DNA from: Moniliella sp. 'wahieum'
Taxonomy: Eukaryota; Basidiomycota; Moniliellomycetes; Moniliellales; Moniliellaceae
NCBI GenBank assembly: GCA_003971905.1
Contig: RSEE01000083.1
Coordinates: 62,001 to 126,000 of the forward strand
DNA length: 64,000 nt
Direction of reading: 5' to 3'
Made by a program: the position numbers and the translations under genes. This document shows, piece by piece, positions 21,459 through 32,706 of the stretch. The notes beneath the pieces were generated by a model, which did no database searches, was not told the DNA's origin, and saw nothing but the letters and a program-made list of their open reading frames with translations. Numbering within the stretch: the first letter of the stretch is position 1; each line of letters starts with the position of its first letter.

Positions 21459-23970
21459 CTAGTACCACCAGATTAGCCCCCGACCCATCCGCCACCACCC
21501 GCTCCCGCTCCACCACCACCACCTTTCCGCGCCTTCCTCCTCCTCCGCCACCGGCAGGCCCATCGCCCGCACGTCGCCCTCCGCTGCCCCTGCCTGCTCT
21601 GCCGACGCCGCCGGATGCAGCGACCGCTGCGCTTGCTCAATCACCGCCGCTGCCAAGTCTGCCTGCAGCACCACCGCCTCGATGCCAGCCAGCGCACCGG
21701 TACCGCCGCCGACACGTAGCAGCCGACGCAGTAGCAGCCGACGCAGTAGCAGCGCCTCCGTTGGGCTCCCCCCTTGGCTCGCTCTGCTTGTCGGCGGGCG
21801 CTTTACCTTGGGCTGGCGCTTGGGCTTGCACTGAGTCTTGGTGTGGGTCTGGCTCTGGCTCTGGATCTGGGGCTGGGTCTTCTTGGTGTTGATCTTTGTC
21901 TTGATCTTGACCTTGGTCTTGGTCTTGATCTTGATCTTGATCTTGGCCTTGATCTTTGTCTTGACCTTGGCCTTTATCATGGTCACCTTCCTCATCAAGG
22001 TCTTGTCCTTCCGTCGCGGGTGGGGCGGCAGCATCCGGCAGAGCCGTCCCGGGCACGAGAACGGGATCGGGAACGGAAACGGAAACGGGAACGGGAACGG
22101 GAACAGAGCCATCGACCTGAGTGTTGGCAGCTGCCTCCGCATCCGCATCCGCATCCGCATTCGCATCCTGTTGATCCCACAACTGCTGCTCCACCCTGCC
22201 TGCACACCAACGCCACAACTCATTCGCAGTCATCTCGGCCGAATCCGTCACGACCAATTTCTTCGGCCGCGCACACAACTCAAATGCGCCTACCACATGT
22301 CAGGCAATGTCAGCGCTCAGCACATACACACACATACACCACCCCGCCCATGCCCGTCTTCCCCTCTCTCTTTTCTTTTCATTTCCCCCTGGGTCTTTGT
22401 GTGCTCTGCGACGTTGGGGCTGGGCTTGATACTTGGGGAGAAGGCACGTACCGTCCGTTGGGCAGCGCAAGCTTTCGATCAAATTGCATCCTTGGCCCTT
22501 GATCACGGCCATTTGGTCTTGGAATCGTTGTTCGTCAAAGCCCGGGTCGGTAGAAGAGGGAGCGCAAGCTAGCTGCGAGTTCGTGCCACCACACAGGGTC
22601 CACCAAGCGGGGCAACAAGCGGTGGCGTAGTTGAGGCGAGAAAGGATGTGCGACCATATCGGCCGGCAACCAAAGCCATCCAAATGGGTACTCGCGCATT
22701 CCCTTTGGGTGCGAATGGGGAAGGACAAGGACGAGTCAATGGCGCCAATTTTCATTTCCCATTCGCCTGAACTTTCCGAACGCACACAGCGCACCATCGC
22801 ATTGTCCAAGCCACGATCTGTGTTGCGCATCAAATAGTCCAGCACCACCAACTGTTCCATCTGCAACCGGAAACTCTGCATCAGCGCTGGCGTCCATACA
22901 AACGTGTCCGACGCGGGGACCGAGGGGAGAGGGTGGGTAGGGACATGCTTAGAAGCAGGAGGTAGAGGCACAGTCGTGGGTGGCGGGGGCAACAAGTCGG
23001 CCTGGTCACTTGAATCACGTTTGTGTTCTCGTTCTCGTTCTTGTTCTTGTTCTTGTTCATGTTCATGTTCACGTTCCTGTTCTTGTTCCGGGTGGGCTTG
23101 ACCTTCGCGTCGAGCGCGATCGTGGGCGCGCTGTTCACGGTCCAAATCGCGTTGGAGCTCAGCGGCCTTGCCGGGCCAAGGATGTTGGCGGAGGAACTGA
23201 CTCAAGGTCTGGTATCCATGGAGAAAGCGCTGGTAACTGCCCCATTTGCTGGGCAACGGTTTTCCCTCCGCTTGGGCCTGACGGTCGTGGGAGTAACAAA
23301 ATGCCGGGCTGGCCAAGCTGACGAGTTGGGTGGGGGGCACGATGCCGAGGCCCAAGTGGTCGTCGAGGCGAGAAGCGCCGACTTCGCTCAAGTAACTAAA
23401 CGAGGCACGAGGCAAGCGCGGCCCATGGCCCACCACAGGTACTTGCCTAGCACTTGTCGTTTCGGGTTCATCTCGCCGTACGGCTCTTCGTCTTGCGGCT
23501 TAAAGACGCCGACGGGCAAGGTGGTCCAGACCATCTCGTCGTCCTCCTGGGCCGCGTCGGGCGGGAGAGGGACGCGTGCGCGGCCAAGTAGGAGCCACTG
23601 GAGCCCTGGGCGATGAGTTGGGGATGCACGCCGTTGGCCATCGCCTGTCGCACCGCCTCGATCTCGTCCAGGAAGCCCACGTCGTCGGCGGCGTGCGGGT
23701 AGTGGTGCGGTGGGGCGATGTACACGGCGCCGGCCGTGCCGGGCACGACTTGGGGCGTGTCGGGGGCGGGGGGAGACGCAGGGCCGCCATCAGGGACGGC
23801 ATCAGGGGGGTGGCAGCGACGGTGGCTGGGGCAGTGGCCGAGGCAAGGAAGACGCCCGCCGGGCCCAAACACGCTGAGCACCGCCGAGGGGGGCGGGGGA
23901 CCACCATGGGCGTCGGCGCAGGCGCGGGGGCGGCGAGCAGAGGGCGGAGAGCGGCGGTGCTGAGCGCCAT
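21459..23970 (-). CDS. LSB6: Type II phosphatidylinositol 4-kinase (LSB6/PI4K2)
   Basis: The ATG at 23970 opens MALSTAALRPLLAAPAPAP, a disordered Ala/Pro N-terminus. The kinase follows in another frame: AQGSSGSYLA (the QGSSGSYF nucleotide loop), LPVGVFKPQDEEPYGEMNPK with the ATP-binding Lys, then FSYLSEVGASRLDDHLGLGI and VPPTQLVSLASPAFCYSHD. An unusual Glu/Gln/His/Arg repeat (23020-23090) is inserted mid-domain. LVVLDYLMRNTDRGLDNAM holds the catalytic D-x-x-x-x-N motif, and KIGAIDSSLSFP the metal-binding Asp. An intron at 22290-22451 joins CPTDG to AFELCARPKKLVV. The tail is long and low complexity (DADADA, VPVPVP, QDQDQD). The enzyme makes PI4P on endosomal/vacuolar membranes. Confidence 0.88.
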
Positions 23971-24241
23971 TCTGTTGCGAGGGGTTGTCCTGGGGCAGGA
24001 AGAGCGCCTGCGCTCCCACGCCGGGCGGCGCACGTGACCAGAGACTGAGCACAACCGACTCAGCGCGCCAAGTGCGGGGCAAATGCCAAATCGCATGTTC
24101 CGCTCAGGGCATTCCGCTGTGACGCGCGCTGCTCCGCGGAGCAAGCCGCTGCCTGCGCCCATTCCGCCCGCCCGCTCTTCCGCCCACCCTGCCCGCATTC
24201 GCTCGTGTGTTCGCTCGCTTGCTCTCCTCTCCTCCCCCCCC
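23971..24241. promoter_or_regulatory. Bidirectional promoter PI4K2/LRO1 with CACGTGAC
   Basis: This is 271 bp between divergent starts. CACGTGAC at 24031-24038 sits near the middle, about 60 bp from the PI4K2 start. CT-rich tracts precede the LRO1 ATG. Confidence 0.5.
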
Positions 24242-26600
24242 ATGGCCCGCCCTCCCCGCCGCCGCCGGCCCCGCAAGGCCGCTGCCTCCGACTCCGAGTC
24301 CGAGTCCGAGCCCAGCCCCGACCCCACCCCGCCACCCCCCCACCACCCACGGCAGCCCCAGCACCCCGACAAGGACAACGACAACGACGACACCGACAAC
24401 GACAACGACAACGACCTCCCCCAGCGCATCGTCCTCCACCGCCGCCAGTCCCACGGCTCGTCCAAGGGCAAGAGCAAGTACACGTACTCTGTCGATGCGC
24501 CGGGGAGCAAGCTCAATGACCTTGAGCTGGACCAGCTGCCGTTCCTTACGCGTCTGGCTCCTCGCACGCGCCACCACCGGGTGCTGTTCAGCGTCGGCAT
24601 CCTGCTCGGTGCTGCGCTCATGTTCTTCTTTGGCTCGCACGGCATGGACGCGCAAATGCAGACGGCGCTGTCGGTGGTGCAGGACCAGTTTGGGATTGAT
24701 CTCAAGAACATATCGCTCAGCCAGTTTGGGTCGAACGACTTGACGGATATTGGGGATCGACTGTTTGCTGCGCCGAAAGAGTGGTTGCGCAGCAACGACT
24801 TTTCCACGGGCATGGCCCTGGCCAAGCAGGGCTACCGAGCGCACCACCCCGTCGTGCTCGTCCCGGGCATCATCAGTACCGGGCTGGAAAGCTGGTCGAC
24901 GGGGGAAGCCGAGCAGAGCAATTTCCGCAAACGGCTATGGGGCACAGCGACGATGATGCGGGCAATTGTGTTTGACAAGGAAGGGTGGGTGAACCAGATG
25001 CGGTTAGACGAGCAGACGGGTCTCGATCCTGCCGGGTTCCGTGTACGAGCGGCGCAGGGGTTGGATGCCGCGGATTACTTTATTACCGGCTACTGGATTT
25101 GGCAGCGCATCTACCAGAACCTAGCTGCGATCGGGTACGATCCTGGCAACCTCTTTCTAGCTGGGTACGACTGGCGATTGAGCATGGTCAACCTGGAAGA
25201 GCGTGACCGGTACTTTACGCGTCTCAAGCGGCACATTGAGACCAACAAGCGCGATCTCGGGTTGAAGACAGTGCTGGTCAGTCACAGTATGGGCACGACG
25301 GTGATGCTCTACTTTCTCAAGTGGGTTGAAGCGTCTGGACCGAAATTTGGCAACGGCGGACCGCAATGGGTGGAGGAGCACATTGAATCGTTCGTTTCGA
25401 TTGCCGGGACGTGGTTGGCGTGCCGAAAGCCATGGCGGCGCTGTTTACGGGCGAGATGCGGGACACGGTGGAATTGCCACCGCCAGCGGCGTACATTTTG
25501 GAAAAGTTCTTTTCACGGCAAGAGCGGGTGGACTTGATGCGTTCCTGGTCCGGGTCGTCGTCGATGCTGTTGAAAGGTGGGGCGGCGGTATGGGGTGGTC
25601 CGGAGGGTGCGCCGGACGACCCACTCATCTCGTTGCCCAACAGCACTGCCGTCGGTGGCGGCGAATGGAAAGCGGAAAACGTGACGCAAGACCCGTCGCC
25701 TCCAAAGCGAGACGTTTGGCATGTTGTACAACTTTCGTGCCAGCCCGCCACTGTCCAAGGAGGCAAGAAGCGTTGGGACCGTATGCGGTGGAGCGCAACA
25801 TTAGCGCGCAAGATGCCTTGCCGTTCCTCTTGTCCCATGCGCCTTCGTGGTACCAAGAAAGTGTGTATTACAACTACAGCAACGGGATTGAGTACGACGC
25901 GGACAAGATTGCGTGGAATGGAGCGAACGATCCGCGGACATGGACCAACCCATTGGAAGTGGCGCTGCCGTATGCGCCATCGATGAAGTTGGTGTGTCTG
26001 TATGGCGAGGGCAAGCCGACCGAGCGGGCGTATTGGATCGAGCATGGGCCATTCGAGACGCAGGGCGAGGTGGATGACAATGTGGAGTTGGAAGGGGAGT
26101 GCGAGACGTGTCCTGGTCCGAACGGGACGGAAGGCAACTCGACGCAGCAAGCGTTCCCTACCGCTCGGTCGGCGTGGATCGACAGTTCGGTGCATACGCT
26201 TAGTACGGATGGAGTGCTGGGCACGCGGGCTGGGTGCCGTATGGGCGAAGGCGACGGGACAGTTTCGCTGCTTTCGCTGGGTGCGATGGCAGTGGAAGGA
26301 TGGAAACGGAAGCGGTACAACCCGGCTGGAATCAAGGTGATCGTGCACGAAGTCAAGCACCAGCCCAACACGCTGGACCTTCGTGGTGGCACGACGACCG
26401 GGGACCACGTGGACATTCTGGGTTCGTGGTCGGTGAATGAGAATGTGCTCAAAGTTGCGGCGGGACGGGTGGAGGAGATTGAAGATTCCATCTTCTTCCC
26501 CCATCCGCGAGTACGCCCAGAATTTACTGGGACCATCCCCCTCCAGCGCACATCAACGGAAGTGCCACAGCCTAAACCGCATCACCGCATCAACGCATCA
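24242..26600 (+). CDS. LRO1: Phospholipid:diacylglycerol acyltransferase LRO1 (LCAT family)
   Basis: The ATG at 24242 is preferred over the in-frame one at 24083 because it follows a pyrimidine tract and opens the basic MARPPRRRRPRK tail typical of the family. An (SE)n and (DN)n acidic stretch follows, then one membrane anchor (VLFSVGILLGAALMFFFGSH). The lumenal lipase domain starts HHPVVLVPGIISTGLESWST. The nucleophile elbow reads LVSHSMGTTVMLYFL, with Ser replacing the usual first Gly. GDGTVSLLSLG supplies the acid residue and GDHVDILGSWSVNENVL the catalytic His. Frame breaks occur near 25420 and 25770. The stop is uncertain because the last frame stays open to 26966 beyond the conserved end near 26520. 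LRO1 makes triacylglycerol in the ER. Confidence 0.9.
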
Positions 26601-27324
26601 ACGCAGTCCGTCGTCTTGACTTTGTTTGTTTGTTTTTTTCTTTTCTCTCTCTCCGATCTCATCGATCTCATCTCTCATCTCCCATCCTGTTTCCCCCCCA
26701 CTTCATCGTGTCCTTGCTTTTCATTTCATTCTGTCCTTGAGTTGTCTCTCATCTTGTCCTCTTTCCCCTTGTCAATGCGCAATGCAAGCACTGTCCTCCG
26801 TGCCGGACACCCTTTTTTCCTTGTGGTCTTCTACTGTGTGTGCCTTGTGCCTACCATTTCGGGTCCGTTCCTCCGACTCTCTCCCCGCACAAACCCACAG
26901 CTGTCGCCCTCTACCCTGGGCCGAGCCACCCCTCAGATCTCAGATCTCAGATCTCACGTACCATAATGCATAACGACCGTCTGACGATTTACCCCCCCTC
27001 CCCCCTCCCCCCCCGGCCCCGCGTACGCTACGACAAAGCCTCCCTTTAGATCTTAGACCGGTACCCCAGCCTAGGACGTAGAACGACACCGAGAACGACA
27101 AGGAGACCAAAAAAGAAATAAAAGTATACCAACTACCAAACCATCATATACTAGCGTTCCCACAACCGAAGACGAAACTGCGCGCGCGAACCGAGGTAGG
27201 CCTGTTGGGCCCGTAAGTAGGCTGTAGAAACGAAGCCCCAGTAAGATCAGCCGCGAAGGAAAAGCCAACCGAAACTGGCTGCGTACTCTTGTACTCTTGT
27301 ACCCGTAGTACCCGTAGACGGAGC
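26601..27324. other. Convergent intergenic region LRO1/SMC2
   Basis: T/C-rich 3' flank of LRO1 followed by AGATCTC repeats (26932-26956) and a less GC-rich stretch to the SMC2 stop. No gene is recognised. Confidence 0.5.
26932..26956. repeat. CAGATCTCAGATCTC repeat
   Basis: Three overlapping AGATCT palindromes are separated by CTC. Single copies of CAGATCTCAG or AGATCTCA recur at 7430-7440, 10543-10551, 43945-43954 and 46552-46562. Confidence 0.75.
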
Positions 27325-30300
27325 TTACGCCCGTGTTCGCCGCGTCACCGAGGCGGTGGGGAGATTTTCCTTGCCTGAGGACGCAGCGGGAGGGGGGAGG
27401 GAGCGGGCTTTAGCGGCGTGGGACTGGACAACACGTTCGACGACGGATGTGCCATCGCGGAAGCGTGCGCGGAAGAGCACGTTGGCATTGGTAAACAAGC
27501 CTTCTTTGAGGGAGACGACGATGAACTGGGATCCGCGGAAACGGTGTTTGAACAGTTGGCCAATATGTTGGGTATGGCTCAAGTCGAGTGCCGCATCAAT
27601 CTCGTCGAGAATGTACATTGGAGCCGGTTTGAACTGGAGCAAGCTCATGATGAGTGACAAGGCAATCAACGACCGTTGTCCGCCCGACAACTCGGTCAAG
27701 GACTGTTTCCACACCGAGCCGAGTTGCACCTTGACTTCCAAGCCTTGCACCAACTCTTGTCCCTCGGCGGCTGCAACTTGGCGTAGTTACCCGGTAACAA
27801 TTCCGCAAAGATCTCGCCAAAGTCGCCATTAACTTTGCGCCACGTTTTTTCCAATGCATCTTTCTTGTACCGGTCCAGTTCGACGATCGTCTCGTTGATC
27901 TTGGCCTTGTCGGCGGAGATTTGGGAGACCATGCGTTTGAGTGCCGTCTCCTTTTTCTCCACACTATCGATCGTACTCATCACGGACGGGTTGACTTTAC
28001 GTGACAAGCCGCGCTGACGTTCCTCCAACGTCGCACACTCAGCCAACACGGTCTTCATATTGGTCGCGGCAAAGTCGTAAGGTCCGGCTGGACGCCAAAT
28101 AGATGCTCGTCCGTAGCGAGCCAAGCAAACTGTTTGCGCAGCGCATCCAAGTGCTTGGTACTGCTCGTCAAATCCGCCTGTAAATTGTCCAGTTCATGGT
28201 CCAGCTGCTTGAGTGCCAACTCGCCATCTGCCACGGCCTGCCGTTTGTCCCTTACCGCATCGCGGAACGAAGCGAATTCCTGGTCGTACGCCGACACGGC
28301 CGCGCGTTCCTCCGCCACGGCCTTTTCGACTTCGGCCACGGTCGCCTGGACCTGGGCCATGCGCGCATCGTGTTCGTCCACCTCGGCCTGGGCCTTGGCC
28401 ACAGCGTCAGCTTGTTGGGCCACCTGTTGTTCCGCCGCTGCGACATCGGCCACCACCTGCTCCAATTGGAGCGTGCGCGTGCGGACCAAGTTGGCTTGGG
28501 TCTTGACTTCTTCGCGAGCGCCCTCGATCCGACATTTGTGACGTTGAATCGTGCTGCGCAACTCGACAATCTTGCCCTCCTTGTCGGCGCCAAACTCATC
28601 GAGCTGTTGTTGAAAGTGGGTGAGGTCAGTGTGCGCCTGAGCCTGGGCCGCTTTGGCTTCTTCCGTTGCGGCGCTGAGTTGTTCCTGGGTCTGCTTGGCT
28701 TGGGCCAGCTCGGTTTCCAGACGGGTGGCCGTGCAGGTATCCAATTGGTCTTGGAGCAATGCCACCGCGTGGGTTTTGCGCTGATGTTCGCGCATCGCGC
28801 CGCCGGTCTGGGCCAAGGCCTGTTCGGCCTGGGTCAGTTGGAGTTCGATCTGGGCCAAGTGGCGTTGAGCGTCAGCCAAGGCGCGCGAGGCGGCATTGAG
28901 TTGTTGGGCTTTGAGCAAGATACCGGCGGTGGAGGGTTTGCTTCCTCCGGACAAGGTGCCCGCTGGGTCGTACACGTCACCGTCCAAAGTTACGCTCTTG
29001 AGGCGAACGGCATGATCAAATGTGACCCGTTTGGCCGTCGCTGCATCGGCGCAGATCAGTGTCGCGCCAAACACGTACTCGAGCGCCTTGGCCACCTCCC
29101 GGTCCGATCCCACCAACGACAAGGCCAAATCCACTTTGCCCGGTGCCAATTGCTGGGCCGCGCCCACTTTTTGTGCGGAAGCGACAAACGCTTGGATCTT
29201 GTTGAGGGGGATGAGGGTCACGCGCTTGCGCAGCTGCCCTTTGCTCAACAATGCACTACCCACCTTCTCGTCCTCCACCACCACATTGTACAGTCGCCCG
29301 CCCGCACAGACCTCCAACGCGGTGGCATACTTGGCCTTTTCGGGGTCGAGGTGAACCAAGTGGGCGACCAAGCCTTTGACCTTGGACCGATCAAAGTTGG
29401 GTGTGGGATCGGTGTAGGAAAAGTCCAAAGCAGACAAGCGGGAAGCCAAGCTTTCGCGTTGTTCAGCCAATTGACTTACTTGAGCGCGAACGCGGTTGCG
29501 TTCTTCCTGTAGCTGCGCTTTGGTTGTAGGATCGACGCCACTGGCTTGCAGCTGATGTGCCAAAGCCTCTACTTCCTTTTGGGCCTGGGCCAGGGTACGT
29601 TGAATCTCAGCCTGTTCCTTGGTAGCTTTCTTGAGAGCCTGTTGTTTGGTGGCTACTTCACGCGCCAAATGTTGTGCCTTCATTTGATGTTGTTGCATCT
29701 CGCTCGCAGCTTGAGCTTCGCGCCGCGCGCATCGGCAATCAACCCCATGTACCCGCCTTGGTTCGCAGCCTTGCCCTGGGCCGAGGACATGCCAGTGGTC
29801 AAGGTCTGCAGCAACTCTTCGTCCTTAGCAAGTTGGTTGAGTGCCTTATCGTGTTCGGTGCGAAGCGTAGAGTAGTGGCGCGTAAGTTCTTCATGTTCCG
29901 ATTGGTTGGTGGCGAGCGTCTTGCGAAGCTCGACCAAGGCCTTTTCCACCGCGGTCGCACGAGCCTGTTCTTCCTTGACCGCAGCCCGTTTAAAGTCACG
30001 ACTGGTTTGGAGTTTGGCCAATTCGTGGGCATGTGCCTTGTTCTGCTCGACCAAGGTGGTGAGCTTGCCACTTTGGTGCGCCTCCTTCTCCCTTTGACGC
30101 TCGATCTTGGCCAGCTCAGTTTCCAGACTGGCAATCTGCTTACGAAGACGGGCGTGTTCGTCGTGCAGGGCCTCGGGCTCGGCCTGCTTGGCGGTCAGGG
30201 CCGCTTGTCGTTCGGTCAAGCGTTTGCGGTGGGTGACCCACTCCCACGCCTTGGCGAGCCGAGTGAGCCGTTCGAGCTCAGACGTCATCTTTTGGTACTC

Positions 30301-31035
30301 GAGAAAACTATGTTTTTCTTGTCGCAGCTTGTCGAGCTTGGGGGTGATCTCCTCGTCGAGCAACTGGATTGCACAGGATTAGCCACAGCCGACCGAGGCC
30401 CAAAACCCCACCCGCACCATCAGATCGAAAAGGGGAAGGGGACGTACAGCATGCATCTCGCGAATCTTCTGGTCCTTTTTAGACATGGTCCGGAGCGCCT
30501 TTTCCTTGCGGTCCTCAAACATGCGCGTGCCGGCCGCTTCCTCAATGAGACTGAGCACCTCGGGGGCTTCATATTGAGCACCTTGGTGATTTTGCCCTGC
30601 ATGATGAGAAAGTTGGGATTGTTAATGTTGAGCTGGACGGACTGGAACATATTCTGGACGGCCTGGAGGGTGGCCTTGTGGCCGTTGATCAAGTACTTGC
30701 TAATGCCGCCCATGGCGATTTGACGCGTGACGGTGATCTGGGCCAAGTTCTCAAACGAGACGGGGGAGGTGGCGCGGTCAGAGTTGTCAAAGACGATGGT
30801 GACGCTGGCCTTGGTGACGCCGGCCTGGCCGCGCTTGTAGATGAGGTCTTGGAGGTTGCTGGCGCGCACGGCGGTGAGGTTGGTGATGCCGAGACAAAGC
30901 AGATGGCGTCGAGGATGTTGGACTTGCCGCTGCCGTTGAGGCCGGTGATGGCATTGAAGCTGGGGTCGAAGCCGCTGACGTGGGTGCGGACGGGTAGGAC
31001 TTGAAGCCGTCGATGATCAGCTCCTCGATGCGCAT
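27325..31035 (-). CDS. SMC2: Condensin subunit SMC2
   Basis: The ATG at 31035 starts [18 protein letters not shown], as in SMC2. The N-terminal head has Walker [18 protein letters not shown], split by one frame break. An intron at 30364-30447 joins REMHA to [13 protein letters not shown]. Long coiled coils flank a hinge near 29300-28930 ([56 protein letters not shown]). The C-terminal head contains the ABC signature [20 protein letters not shown] and Walker [21 protein letters not shown]. Total length is about 1,200 residues, as expected. Only about four frame breaks occur. SMC2 pairs with SMC4 in condensin to compact mitotic chromosomes. Confidence 0.97.
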
Positions 31036-31320
31036 CGTGGCGAGAGGAGTGGTGGCCAGGAGGAGGAACGAGGCGGGGCGGAGAGCGACGCGTCGTTCCT
31101 GCCCGAACCAATCAACAACCAACACCCGGTCACGTGGCCTAATCCAACCACGTGATGGATTGAACGTTGCAGCCTGCTGCGCCCAAGGCGTGCTGTCTTC
31201 TGCTGGGTTTTTTTTTGTGGGTTCTTTTGTCAGCAGCCGCCGCCTTCCCGGTCGCAGCCACCCATCCATCCATCCATCCATCCACCCCCACCCCCACCCC
31301 TGCTGCGCCCCCCCCTGGCC
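31036..31320. promoter_or_regulatory. Bidirectional promoter SMC2/heme lyase with two CACGTG words
   Basis: This is 285 bp between divergent ATGs. TCACGTG lies at 31130-31136 and CACGTGA at 31149-31155, 19 bp apart and facing each other. A CATC tetranucleotide run lies at 31262-31283, just before the heme lyase start. Confidence 0.55.
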
Positions 31321-32477
31321 ATGTCCGTCTTCAACACCGACAACAACTCCAAGACCGTCGCCGCGCTGCTCTACCACCGCGCCCAGAGCGGCATCCAGCC
31401 CACCCCGGGCGACTTTGCCCGCATCCGCCTCGCGCGCGACCTGGACGCGCGCCACAAGGCCCGGCAAGAACGCAGCGCAGCGGCCCAGGCCGCGGGCAGT
31501 GCGCACCGCCATGCCAGCCACGCTCACGCCGCCGACGGCGCCACCCCCCCCCCGGCTGTCCGATGCACAAGCCCGATTCTGCCGCGGCGGGGGCAGGTGC
31601 TGGTGCTGGTGCTGGTGCTGCGTCGGCTCCCGCGTCCCCGCATCGGTCCGCGTTTGCCGCTGCGACGGCCGCGACGGGCAGCATGGGTGCGCCTCCGGCC
31701 GAGGGAGCTTCGGCGTGCCCCGTGCCGCATGAGCAGCGCGAAAAGTACATGTCCGAGAGCAAGTTGGACCCGCGGAATATGCCTACGCTGAGTCAGGACC
31801 GTGCGGCGCACCAAGCGGTGCATCTTTCGACTGAACGTGTCGTGTCGTCCATTCCGCGTTCGCGTACATCTCCTGCGGTTGGAGCGTCACCATACGACCC
31901 TCCTTCGGCGGCGGGGCAATGTCCCGTGGACCATGGCAAGAAACAGGGGGAGGAGCAAGATGCCAACTGGGAGTACCCGTCCGCGCAACAATTTTACAAT
32001 GCGCTTGTGCGGAAAGGATGGGAGACGCCCGAGGAGCATGTGGAAATGATGGTGTTGATTCACAACTTTTTGAATGAGCGAGCGTGGCAAGAGGTGGTCG
32101 AGTGGGAAAAGTTGGCTGGTAGCGATCCGTCGCAATTGGCCTTGACTCGCTTTACAGGACGGCCGGGTACGTTGAGTCCCAAAGCGCGGTACTACCAATG
32201 GCTCGGCTGGCTTCTGCCGTCGAGGTACAATACCGAGCCGCCGTTTGATCGACACGATTGGGTCATCCAGCGTCCTGCGCCGGCCGGATCCGACGGCCCC
32301 GGCGAACAGGTGCGCTATGTGATTGATTACTACGAGGCGCCGTCGGACAACCCCGAGGAAGATGAGGCGGTGTTTAATTTGGACGTGCGCCCGGCGGTGG
32401 ATAGCTTGGCGGCGTTGCGCCTGCGCGCACAAAAGGCGTTTGCCGAGTGGAAGCAGCCCACGACTGCCTCTGCTTGA
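31321..32477 (+). CDS. CYC3: Holocytochrome c synthase (cytochrome c heme lyase)
   Basis: The conserved C-terminal two thirds are uninterrupted: NWEYPSAQQFYNALVRKGWE, TPEEHVEMMVLIHNFLNERA, RFTGRPGTLSPKARYYQWLG, PPFDRHDWVIQRP, VRYVIDYYEA and NLDVRPAVDSLAALRLRAQK, ending at 32477. Heme-regulatory CP motifs occur at GCPMHKP, ACPVPHE and QCPVDHG. The N-terminal frame from ATG 31321 (MSVFNTDNNSKTVAALLYHR) shifts into the main frame at a long C run near 31545, so the first ~75 residues are inferred to belong to the same gene. The (AG)n repeat at about 31596-31625 is microsatellite-coded. The enzyme attaches heme to cytochrome c in the mitochondrial intermembrane space. Confidence 0.93.
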
Positions 32478-32706
32478 TCCTGGCTGTCACGCGTCAGCTC
32501 ACTGTACACTACCATCGCACCACTCCGTTACTTTGCCCCTCCCCCATCCCTTATGCAATGAGACAGCGTGGGTGTTGTAGTTCTGCAGGATGATCAATGA
32601 CAGAGAGAGGATTCATGAAGAGGGCCTGTCCTGACGCTCTCCCCGGGTCCTTGGACGAACGGGGGCAGGGCGAACAGATCAGCTGACCCAAACGAAATGG
32701 CGCACG

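Noticed and set aside
21774-22572. Plus-strand ORFs with LGLGLGL or VLVLILIL repeats
   Set aside because: They are shadows of the DA/QD/VP hexanucleotide repeats in the PI4K2 tail read antisense, not membrane proteins.
28196-29512. 438-codon plus-strand ORF
   Set aside because: Exactly antisense to the SMC2 coiled coil and hinge; leucine/glycine-rich composition is the mirror of Gln/Glu/Lys/Ala coiled-coil codons.
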